64,000 bases of DNA from Chrysaora quinquecirrha (taxonomy: Eukaryota > Cnidaria > Scyphozoa > Semaeostomeae > Pelagiidae). A program made the translations under genes and the position numbers. The stretch is from NCBI GenBank assembly GCA_014526335.1, contig JACTAT010000015.1:2227917-2291916 (forward strand), read 5' to 3'. Every line of letters starts with the position of its first letter. The first letter of the stretch is position 1. Under the pieces are notes generated by a model. It did no database searches and had not been told where the DNA came from. It saw only the letters and a program-made list of their open reading frames with translations. This document shows positions 12,780-23,900 of the stretch, one piece after another.

Positions 12780-14060
12780 TTTATGAAAATAAGAATGGAA
12801 AATCTTCTAAAACCGTTTCCTTCTGTGTTACCGAACATGAAGAAGACATAAAGAAGGATAATAGCGGCTTAGCTGTTTGTCATACATGTTCGTATATGCT
12901 GACTTGTCAAGCTTACATAATAAAAATTAAATATGACCACAATCCTTTTATTTTCTGCTTCTAGTTTTTAATTTACTTTCATATATTCCATTTTTCATTT
13001 AATAATTTGGTCATTCTTTCCTCTTTCATCCATTAACTTGATCCTTCACGTCACATTTTGCTATTTATGTTATATACATATTTATATATTCAATCATTCA
13101 CATACGTTATTGATAAATCTCTATTCGTTTATAAAATCTATTATTTCTTTGTACCTTCATTCATACGGTTTTGTTTATCATATTTGGCGACTTCATTATG
13201 TCTATTTATGAAATTATTTTTCGTAAATCAAATAACTCATTTTTTCATACATTTATTCACCCTGCTCATTTATTCACCTCATTTATTCAAGCTGCAAACG
13301 TTCCTTTGGCAATTTGAATTATCAATTTTAGCAAAATGAAAACTTCTTTAAGCGATTAGAGATAGAGGGTTAGACTTTTCAGTGAATAAGGAGTTCCTTC
13401 ATTTCCAACAAAATGAGGCTGAAAGTTCGTTATACGGTTCCTTGTTGTGAAATATGTTTGAATACTAACTGTTACAGCAAGCATATTTAAACTTGTTTGC
13501 TTTCTTCTAACTTCAGGAAGCCCCTTTCAAAAATCTCCTAAACAAAGGGTTATACATTTATCTACAAACAAAGGCAAAATTGATGCAGGGGGATGGGGTG
13601 GTCCCTCCAGTTTTTTCAATAACTCACCTCAAATTTGTGTTGGATGGAGAATTTCAGAAAAAGTCTTTAAAAAGAAAAAGCTCTGAGTAGTTTAATCACC
13701 TCATAAGTAAGCTTTCCTTGGTTTTCTGCCTTTGTAAGTCTTGAGCCATTTCTTCTCTCTTTAGAATCTATAGAATCTTTCAGCTGAAAAATAATAAACA
13801 TAACGATTGAAAAACTACTGCATCCTATATCTATCAAGTATCTTACTCATTTTTTATCCTAAAACAGGGTAACGGCTACCATATTCAATCATATAGCAGG
13901 CATCTTCAATAAAGTTGCATTATATTTGAAAATATACATGTGAAAGTATAGGGGAGTAGGATTAAACAAACATTAAAGTTTCAATTGCTTTGTGATGTGA
14001 AGAATGCACTCGAATATCTACAGCTAACAAGCAGACATTGTTTTCGTTTATAATATTAGC
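12780..14060. other. AT-rich intergenic DNA
   Basis: Very AT-rich, with repeated ATTCATTTATTCA-like tracts around 13000-13320. These open reading frames by chance and give hydrophobic, Phe/Ile/Tyr-rich translations. No start context, splice site or domain supports a gene. Confidence 0.5.
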
Positions 14061-14062
14061 AA

Positions 14063-14314
14063 GGCCCTGGCCAAAAGATCAAACATTGCTGGTCAAACAT
14101 TCGAGATTTGATTTACAAACAATGTTTAAAATGTTTGTTGATTGAAAAGCATAAAATGAAACAGAATTGTCTGGCGATGTTTTAAGATTCAATCAGAAAC
14201 AAGCAAAAATGTTTGGCGAACAATGTTTTGTGACGTTGCCAAACATTAAGACATTTTGTTTGACCAACGAATTCCAAGTGCTTGACGAACAATGTTTGAT
14301 CGATTGACCAGCAC
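14063..14314. mobile_element. MITE, CAAACATTG inverted-repeat family
   Basis: About 250 bp, from GGCCCTGGCCAAAAGATCAA on the left to AACAATGTTTGATCGATTGA and CCAGC on the right, which are inverted complements. The interior has the family's repeated CAAACATT/AATGTTTG and TGACGTTGCCAAACATT motifs. Confidence 0.75.
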
Positions 14315-14319
14315 TTTGT

Positions 14320-15545
14320 GTACATTATTAGAAACGGCTGGAAAAGTTTGAGTCATTTGATATAAATTTGAGTTTAAGAACTCCGAGAATTTCATCGTAT
14401 TTTCCCGATTAAGCGCCCACGGCGGTCATTTAAAATCCGTCTCAAAAGGAGTAATTATTTGAAAATTCATGAATAAACTAACGATCTGAGGTTTTCCAGC
14501 AACTAGCGATAGATGTCTCTTAATTCCTCGGGGATTCCTCACACCAGGAGCTTGCACATGCACTGGGATGCCAGGGACCAACGTGATGGGCAGCTCAACC
14601 CATAAGGAACGCTTATGAGAGGGAGGGCGCCTACTAAAGGAAATACGGTTATATATCATTAAAAAAACACCTTATTTTGGTGTTTCCCCCTATTCTCAAT
14701 TTATTTCAATACTACCACAATATTATTTTGATCTAAATTCTCATAAAAAAGTGCCGTTGAGGCATCGAGTCACCATGCAGCGGGAGCAGAAGCAACAAAT
14801 TCAGGGGAAAAGAATAGGAAAATCAACGAATTTCACAATCTATATGAGTGCAAAAGGGGCAATTGCCCCCGCTGCCCCCATTGCTTTAGGTTCCCCTATA
14901 AAGGGGATTCAAAGTTTCTTCAAAGATAGTGTTTTTGATCAAAATCAAGAGGTTTCAATGTCTAACAGAATTTATGATGTCCGAGTCGAGGTCCTAATCA
15001 AGTGTAAATTTAGAAAACCTTTCATTGATTTTGAAAAGGAAGAGCTAGCAAAGACCACACCCGGGCTGTGAGTAAGTATAATCGGGCAATGACGGGGCTG
15101 TGCCATTTTTGTAATAAAAATTTGACCCCAAAATTTATTTGTCACCCTTAAAAAGGTACCTAAGAAATGGCACATCTCGTTCCCATACATACTGGAGTTA
15201 ACCCCCCCCCCCCGGGAGACTACAGCATGATGTGAACGTGATTCATTTGAAAAAACAATATTTAGAATTCGTTGGAAATAATTTGATCGTAAAAGCAAAC
15301 TTAAGAGTAACATTAACAATTGAAATCTCAATATTGAAACTATAATATTGGGACATCATTGTACTTTCATACGCTATCACTTCTAGTAGGTACTCACATC
15401 GTGCTAAACCTAACAGCTAAACAAATACTAAGTTAATTTCTTTTAAATTCAGAAGAATAATATTGTTTCAAAGCCACTCTCAAATACAATGTCATACCCG
15501 AAAGTTCACAAATCCAAGGTGTTCTAAAGGAGTTAAAGCCCATTA
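14320..15545. other. intergenic; unsupported ORFs
   Basis: A plus-strand ORF at 14751-15071 has a Lys/Gln-rich N-terminus and no recognised domain. The overlapping minus-strand ORF at 14972-15331 is equally unsupported. A C/G homopolymer run lies near 15200-15215. At about 14395-14420 there is a copy of the small dispersed GATTAAGCGCCC-type repeat. No gene is called. Confidence 0.4.
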
Positions 15546-15550
15546 TACAG

Positions 15551-15958
15551 TACACGCAGTTTTTTTTATAAGCAACTTCGCTCGGGTCTAGTTCAAAAAG
15601 TTGCTTATTTTGGACCTCTTATGGCCATCTTTTAGTAGCAAAAGTTGCTTAGTAGTTGCTTAATTTTAGGTGTATATTTTGCCCTAAGAATAGTATAGAG
15701 GCCAGAAAACAGCAAAATTTGGAGTTATCCTATAGCTTTTTATGCAATATAACGCTAGAACACCTAGTATACAGCAAAGTAATACTATAAATAACATCAG
15801 TCAAGAAGTACTATGTAATTGTTACCATATAGAGACTGCATTGAAAGTTAAGATGTTGCTTAGGTTTTTTTCCTGTGGTACTACAGGTTGCTTAAAGTTT
15901 AAGGCCTTCTACATCTTCGTTGCTTATAAGCGGTTGCTTATAAAAAAACTGCGTGTAT
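15551..15958. mobile_element. MITE with about 25-bp terminal inverted repeats
   Basis: The left end TACACGCAGTTTTTTTTATA followed by AGCAAC and the right end GTTGCTTATAAAAAAACTGC followed by GTGTA are near-perfect inverted complements. The interior is non-coding and shows the family's AAGTTGCTTA motifs and a CTTCTACATCTTCG block shared with the 12370 element. Confidence 0.8.
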
Positions 15959-16001
15959 ATAACACCAAAAAAACTTAACCCTAACTAAGCTCAACTTAAT
16001 T

Positions 16002-16394
16002 GACACGCTTTTTTTAAAAGGAACATACATGTAGGAGGCCCGAAAATTTAAAGAACTTATACTACTAAAGAGAAAATCACTAGGGAACTTTTCATTGTTG
16101 AATACTTTTATCACTGCAAATAATCAAGAATTAGAAAGCCCGTTCCATTAATTTGCAGTCGAAAATCATATAAATTGTACTTTGCGTATATATCAAATTT
16201 TTCCTTGAGTAATTTCGAGCTTTGCTTACATGCAAATGTCTCTGTACAGTAGTCATTAAACTGTATGCGCAGTTAAAATTAAGGAACTATTAAGGAACGT
16301 TTGGAACTACGATCGTCTCAAAAGAGGTAAAAAAATAAGGAACTTTAAGAACTAGGCCTTGAGCTAGGTTCTTTATAAAAAAAAAGCGTGTAAA
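16002..16394 (+). mobile_element. MITE, ACACGC family (full length)
   Basis: About 390 bp. The left end ACACGCTTTTTTTAAAAGGA and the right end TTCTTTATAAAAAAAAAGCG followed by TGTA are inverted complements. The body matches the copies at 11600-11876 and, inverted, 12370-12776. It is non-autonomous: no transposase reading frame is present. Confidence 0.8.
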
Positions 16395-16399
16395 TTAAT

Positions 16400-17935
16400 T
16401 CGGCGGGAAAGCAAGCCCCTGGAGTCACCCCCGAGTGTGGTGCACTGTCAAGGAACATTTCCACGAAAATTTGCCGCCTGACACTTCTTATTCCCCCCTC
16501 CCCCCAATTTAAGTACGTTCCTACGTCCATGATACATACGCTTTTTAAAGGCATTTATTAATGCAATTGAACTAGACAAAAATTGAGATAAATGTGGCCT
16601 ATTTGAAATATAGGTGTCAAGTAAGATTATGAAATTAAGAGGAAAGTTTCTCGTAAAACAGTGGAATTTATTAAGGCGTGGATTTGAAAACGTGCATGAG
16701 TCAGGCATAGAGAAATGATAAAAAGAAGTGATTAATAGAAATAATAACCCCACAGACCGAGAAAAGATGATTCAGACAAACTGAGTATTTAATGATGTCA
16801 GCCATATTTAGGAATCGTAAGGAATAGAACCTTTAAGAGGAAAGTTTCTTGCAAAACAATTGAACGTAGATTTGAAAACAAACATGAGTTTTCAGGTATA
16901 GAAAATTTTGAAATTAAGCGATTTATAGACCTTACAGACCGAGAAAAGATGATTCAGACGAACTAAGTATTGAATGATGTAAGCTATGTTATCATATTGA
17001 GGATATATGAATCAAACCTTACGTTAACTTACAGCCCCACCCCAAATATTCTCCATATGAACACCTGTCGGGTGATATCATTCCTTATAACAGCTAGGTG
17101 TTGCTGTTAATCGTGAGGAGCTGTAGGCGACTTTGATCCTAAGCTGCCAGTGTATTACATTATTACACATAGAAAACTTTCATTTAGTCGCGAGCTACTT
17201 TTGTTTTATCCTTGCGTTGCTAAAACAATAAGACTTATTGGTAGTAGCTATAGCTTACAAATGTCTGAAAAGTTCTTATTATTTTGCTAGATAATACTCC
17301 ATTTAAAAATGCGACAGCTGGTATGGTTTCATGTATTAAGATGGCAAAACGCATTCATTATATATCATGGCTAATACAACTCGAAACCAACTATAAATTA
17401 GCTATGCGTTCATCGATATACAATGCATTAGATATACACGATGTATACAATGTTGGATGTAGTTTTTTCAGTTAAGGACGAGGCTTTTTAAGTTGATTTT
17501 TGTCGACATATTTTTATCGAGTTGTCTATCCTATTTTCATGGTTGTTGTAAAATCGTCGTCGCTGCAATTAATTATGCATAAGTCGAATGAAGCATAAAT
17601 AATTAAGCAGAGTCTATCCTTGAGTGTAGGTTTTTCGTATCGAAGAGGAATCTTGCATGCTAAATTCAAGCTAAAAACTGTTTCATTTAGCTAATTTGAA
17701 CATTTGCCAGGCAGAAGTCTAATCAAATGCAAAGGAACTGTAAGCAAACTAGGTCATATAATAAATGATTCTTTAAAGTTGACATTTTATGCAGAAGCAC
17801 CTGCTGGATAGAGCTAGGGTTTGTTTTTATGGATTATTCGCCCTTGTGTATATTGCCAGCTTAATCTCGGTCTTCATCGTAACGAAATCGATGCAGTCTA
17901 GTTGGGTTTTCTATTCATTTGTTTCTCTTTTTCAG
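16400..17935. other. upstream region of the Kv1 gene
   Basis: No coding gene seen. Around 16620-16960 two related segments repeat phrases such as GAGGAAAGTTTCT and GAGAAAAGATGATTCAGAC. A polypyrimidine tract and acceptor (GTTTCTCTTTTTCAG) end at 17935, so an upstream non-coding exon and a promoter should lie somewhere to the left. I cannot place them. Confidence 0.45.
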
Positions 17936-17942
17936 AAACATC

Positions 17943-17978
17943 ATGGAAGAATCGCATACACATCTCGACAGTTCATAG
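17943..17978 (+). promoter_or_regulatory. short upstream ORF in the Kv1 leader
   Basis: The leader exon that starts at 17936 contains an ATG at 17943 opening an 11-codon ORF ([11 protein letters not shown]) that stops at 17976-17978, ten bases before the Kv1 ATG at 17989. In eukaryotes such short upstream ORFs commonly lower initiation at the main start. Whether this one does so is inference, and it depends on the leader being spliced at 17935/17936. Confidence 0.5.
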
Positions 17979-17988
17979 CAGCGAAAAT

Positions 17989-20900
17989 ATGAGTATTTCT
18001 GGACTTCCAAACACCACAAGCGGAGCTACTTTGAACGGGCCTATTTCAACGCGCAGCAATAACGTAACAACGTACAAAACACAAAACCATAGCAGTTCAT
18101 CAAATACGGCTTCAGAGAGGATCGTTATCAATGTATCTGGGTTGAAATTCGAGACACATAGGGACACGCTTGAACAGTATCCTGAGACACTACTTGGGAA
18201 CCAAGCGAAACGATCGCGATATTACGACGATGGAAGAAGCGAGTATTTTTTCGATAGGAATCGTCCAGCCTTCGATGCTATTCTATTTTACTATCAATCA
18301 TCGGGGAAATTACTGCGGCCTCCGAACGTACCGATGGATGTTTTCGCGGATGAAATTCGATTTTACGAACTCGGAGATGAAGTGTTACAGCGCGTAGAGC
18401 GCGATGAAGGTTATATCGAAGAAGAAGAACCCGTGCTGCCACAAAATGAATTACAGAGAAAAGTCTGGCAGTTATTTGAATTTCCAGACACTTCGATTGG
18501 CGCAAGAGTGATTGCAGTGTTTTCAGTATTTGTAATTACAGTCTCGATTGTGACTTTCTGCATCGAAACGTTACCGAGTTTCAGATTTATGGAGGTGGAT
18601 GTAACAGAGGGAAACGTAACACGCAAGGTGCGAGTCGAAATTCAAAACGATAAAAAACAACCTTGGTTTGGTATTGAAGCTGGATGTATAGTATGGTTTA
18701 CGTTTGAGTATGTGATGAGATTTCTATCAGCACCTCAAAAGTGCCTCTTTGTACGATCATTTCTGAATTTGATCGATGTTATTGCTATCCTACCGTTCTA
18801 TATAACATTACCTATGCAGCAAAGCAATGTCTCATCATTAGGCGTGCTTCGGGTTATACGTCTAGTCAGAGTTTTTCGAATTTTCAAATTGAGTAGACAT
18901 TCGAGGGGATTACAAATTCTTGGTCACACGTTGAAGGCAAGTCTACGTGAACTGGGCCTACTCATATTCTTTCTTCTGATTGGTGTTATCCTGTTCTCAT
19001 CAGCCGTCTATTATGCAGAGGGAGGAGAAAAGGAAACATTTCGGAGTATCCCGGATGCATTTTGGTGGGCTGTTGTTACGATGACAACAGTGGGGTATGG
19101 AGATATGAAGCCTGTGACAGTGTGGGGCAAAATTGTTGGCAGTTTGTGTGCAATATCTGGTGTTCTCACAATCGCTCTTCCCGTTCCTGTTATTGTGTCA
19201 AATTTCAATTACTTCTATCACAGGTAAGTGCATTCAATCTAGATTCATAAATATGTATCTGACTCTCGATCTAAATGGTTATTGAATCCCAGTCTGAATC
19301 ATAATTTCACGTTTGAAATGTATTTATATTAATAAACTGGTACTATAACTAATTCTCGGTGTAAAGTCACGCGAAATGCGGTTGTCAGTAGGCATGATAT
19401 TTGTACTCTTGCATTTAAGGCGGTTTAATCATTCTACATGCGGTTATGAAAATGAATAATCCCCAGCAGGTATGGAAACTAAGCAACAAATACTCTTGTA
19501 GCAAGTTCAAAAAATGATATACATGAACAGTGCTTAGATCCCATGTTGTTTAGTAACTTTTCAACATCTCACATTAAAGTTGTATTCAGGGTTAATACTG
19601 GTGAATATAGAGGGGCGTGGCATGTAGAATACCCAACCGTGATTAAAAAAGAAATGCATAAGTAAACAGTTAATTAAAAACACAAGTCATATTGTACAAT
19701 CTTGAAACGAGAACCCCTCTCACCCCCACATCAATGTTGGCTGGACATTCAACATTGTATCGGGCGTGAGACAGAGGTTACGAAAAAGTGATGCTGAAGA
19801 TATTACTACGAAATGATGACCAAATAATGACAAAGAACACGTGTTTAACGCTCAATGCAGATGGTTTTAAGTCTTAATTTTCTGCTTTGCAGTTTGCATT
19901 AAATTCGAATTAAACGCGCATTCTAGCTAATCAACTCAGATTACGTCTTGTTCCGAATATTTTGGTCCAAGATTGTAGCTTAATATATGATGTACATATG
20001 TTGAACGGGGAGTAAAAATATCAAGACAATTATCTAGAACAATTTAGAAATGCTGTTAACAGATAACAATGACTTTTGGACAGACAGCAACTAACTTGCA
20101 ATCAGGGTGAAATTACTATACTAAAATATACAGACTAGTCCTGAACAACCCAGGTTATTCTACACCGTATCATGAAATGCTGTACATTATACTAATTTCT
20201 GTAGACTAGCCTTGAACCGTTCAAATTTGTCCTGTATAGAATATTAAGCGATACTGTACAATATACTAATATCAGTAGACTAGTCTTGAACGATTCAAAG
20301 TAAACCAATATAGAGCAAGCGATATCGTACACTATACTAATATCAGTAGACCAGCGTTCAATCGCTCAAATTTTTCCCGTATAGAATATTAAGCAATACT
20401 GTACAATATACTAAGATCAGTAGACTAGCCTTGAACCGCTCAAATTTTTCCCGTATAGAATATTAAGCAATACTATACATTATACTAAAATCAGTAGACT
20501 AGCCTTGAACCACTACAATTTATCCTATACAGAATAAGCGATGCTGTACATTATACTAATAGCAGTAGACTAGCCTTGAAGCACTCCAATTGATCCTATA
20601 CAGAACATTGAGCGATACTGTACATTATACTAATATCAGAAGACTAGCCTTAACCAGCTCCAATTGATCATTGATCCTATACAGAACAAGCGATACTGTA
20701 AATTATACTAATATCCATAGACTAGCCTTAAATCAGTCCACTTGATCCTATATAGAACAAGCGATACTGTCCATTACACTAATATCAGTAGACCAGCCTT
20801 GAACAATTCAGATTTATCCTATACAGAACAAGCGATACTGTACATTACACTAATATCAGTAGGCCAGCCTCAGACGCATAACGGTGTGAATAAAGACAGT

Positions 20901-23900
20901 GGTATACACTCTTTTTTTATAAGAACAATTTTATAAGAACACGAGCCTGGATTTTGCCCGGATTTTAATAACAAAATAAGAACAAGCTGAGACTAGGCGT
21001 TTTCATAAGCCCTGAGAATATCAGCTAAATATGAAAGTACGACAGTCAGACAACGTAAAAAGCAAGCAAACAATGAAATGGACAAGCATGCTCCATTTTC
21101 ACACAACCCTATTACCACATTCACTGACAAAATCTTGATGTCTCAGTAACCAAAGAATTAAGAACAGATTAAGAACATTTCAGGCTCAAAAAAGGCAAAA
21201 ACTTAAGAACAGCCAGCCTCAATCAAAATTTCCTGGTTCTTATAAAAGAAAAAGAGTGTAGATTATAACTGATTAGGACATTACACAAGACCAATCTATT
21301 GCACGTTAGAAGTATTTTCATTGCATTGAAAATATAAGAAATGTCTTTAAAAGCCAGCAGGTACATATAAAAGCAGAGGACCTGTTAACATTAATACATT
21401 ACTACGAAATGATGACCAAATAATGACATAGGACACGTGTTTAATGCTAAATGCAGATGTTCTTAAGTTAAAATTTTCAGTTTTGCAGTTCACATTAGCA
21501 TATGTTATAAAAATACTGAACTCACTCTACCAAAACAACCAGCTCGCAGTCCGAATGTAAATTTTATGCTAAAAAACGACCAAAACAATTACTCTACAAC
21601 CCAGACTATGCAATACAATTCAATTTTATTCAAAATCGTTTATGCAATACAAATTATTCAGAGATGGTGAAGGTGAAGGCGAAGGTGAAGGTGAAATGAT
21701 GTTTTAGCGCCAGTCGCTAGGATCTCAGTAGTAGGTTAACTAATCGAGACCTTGACGCTAGCTGTGACGCTACTGTGGCTGGGCTCGAACCCTGACAACA
21801 CTAAGCTCCTGACACCTGGAGTCAGCTGGATTACACCACGACCCCACAGCACCTTCTAATGAAAGGAAATAAGTACTTTCTTCTATGCGACGTAAGAAAG
21901 TAATGCAATGAGTTTTGGGGAAAATAAATTGAAATAGCCTCAGTAATTTTGCTTTTATCTATGGCTTCCCCTATCCTCCACTAGGAAGCATCGCTTTTAT
22001 TTAAGAAAATCTCTAGAAAAACGGCTTTTTCCTTTGGAAAGTGACCTTGATGGCCAATGATGACTATGATGCCCAATTTATGATTGGCAATGAGTGCAAA
22101 TACTTTAATATAACCACTTTCTGATGAAAAGTATTCTTGATGAACTTAAAAACAGATATTTAGAAACAGCTCTGAAAACGGGTTTTGGAACTTCTTTGCC
22201 GAGAATATTTGTCCGAATTGCTCCGTCTGAAACAGATCGCTACAACACTTCCCTCCCTTTCAGTTATTCAGTTAAAACAGAAATTGTGTGATGAACTTGG
22301 CTACAGAACGAACTGACATGTTCTATTTATAAGTAGCTACGTTACCTATCGCTAGGTCAGTTATCGTCTCAGTTATCATATGATGTGAACTACACATGTG
22401 GAAAAAGGAATATTTATGAAGCACGTGCTGATTAACGCAAAAACAATTCTGCAAAATTTAACCACTTCAGACAAGAATACAGCATGAGTAATTTTGATCA
22501 CGGCAATTGCATGTGCACAGAACAATCACTGTGTTGTCTTTGAAGGGATTTTCTATTAATAAACTTTCACTCACTTCATAGAAAAACAACTGTAAACATT
22601 TTCTATTCGACTTTGTAAACAAGAATATCCCAACTGTGTCCCTCTATCTTGTTTAGATAAATAAAAACTAGAAAAAGAGTTTCGGAGATTTATTAACGAA
22701 ACAACAAGGTTGTTTCCCCGATTTCTAGAAGATCAAACTTGATCTTGAATCGCTCAACGTTTAAAATCGACTCCTCGAGTCTGAAGGAGGAATCATTACA
22801 GAAACGTAGGCATTTTCGATGCATCGGTTCAGTCACAATGCAGACTTTGAAGGTGCTTTGGCTTTGTAGCCTAATCCAGCTGGCTCGTGGTGTCAGAAGC
22901 TCAGTGTGGTCAGGGTTCGAGCCCCAGCTACGGTAGCGTCACAGCCAGGGTCGAGGTCTCGATTAGTTAAACTACTACTGAGATCCTAGCGACTGGCGCT
23001 AAATACACCATTTCACCTTCATTTTCTATTCTAAGATCAGTGATGTCTGACGCGAATGAAAATATCGAACATTGAACTTGAGGGAGGGGGCTAAGTGGGA
23101 CAATAACAGATGTGAGCGTAAACTATAGTTTTGTCTCAGCAATTATGTCCGTCATTTTAGAACTAGCTTTTCCATTAAAAAAAACGTTTACAATGATCCC
23201 CTGACCCCAGATAATTTTCCTCAGCATACACTTTTTTTTTAATAAGCAACTTGAATTTCGTCCAGCCCTTAAAGTTGCTTAAAATTTTAGACAATTCAGT
23301 CCTCAAAGTTGCTTAAACGTTGCTTAACATTTTTTGTACCTACTAACCACCACTGATTTCGCGGGTCAAAATCGTCATCTGTTAGGCCTACAACATGACT
23401 TTTAGGAGACAGTAAGTGGAAAAACGTTAGCTAACGAACTTCAACATGCAAAACATAAGCACGAAGAACAATTTCCTAACAACAAGAAAGAGTATAAGCT
23501 TGGTTGATTGACTTCTTAGTTGCTTACAGTAATTCAATTGAGCCCTCAAGTTGCTCAATGTTAAGGTCAGTTCAGCCCTAGTTGCTTATTGAGCGGTGGC
23601 TTAAAAAAAAGTGTATGTCCATGAACTTAAAGAGTTCTTGAATTTCCAAATTGCATTACTCTACTTCGGCTTAATAATGTGTTTTGTATCGAAATCGAGA
23701 GAAATTTGTTTTAAGCTCTTGGTCAACGATCAGTTAATTCTGGACAATCTATAAAAGTTTCTTCTCATCCCATTAGTCTGTTGGTTTCGAAGTCTAGCAT
23801 TGACACTATGTCATTTCTTTGATTTTCTGTCCGTCCAAAGCCAAAAACCAAGCGACATACGCTTGCTAACACTCGCTAATTTTTCTTCTTAATCGCTTTA

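Noticed and set aside
12965..13340. Hydrophobic 93-codon ORF that could look like a membrane protein
   Set aside because: It arises from AT-rich ATTCATTTATTCA-like tracts; no conserved features.
14751..15071. Possible 106-codon gene
   Set aside because: No recognisable domain, no splice evidence, and an equally long ORF lies on the other strand.
17902..17988. N-terminal extension of the Kv1 ORF starting [11 protein letters not shown]
   Set aside because: It crosses a polypyrimidine tract and splice acceptor at 17934-17935; Kv1 family proteins do not have such a segment, and the ATG at 17989 has a suitable context.
22848..22935. True tRNA gene
   Set aside because: The B-box is good, but the arms do not form a cloverleaf and the sequence continues into a body repeated elsewhere, so it is a SINE.
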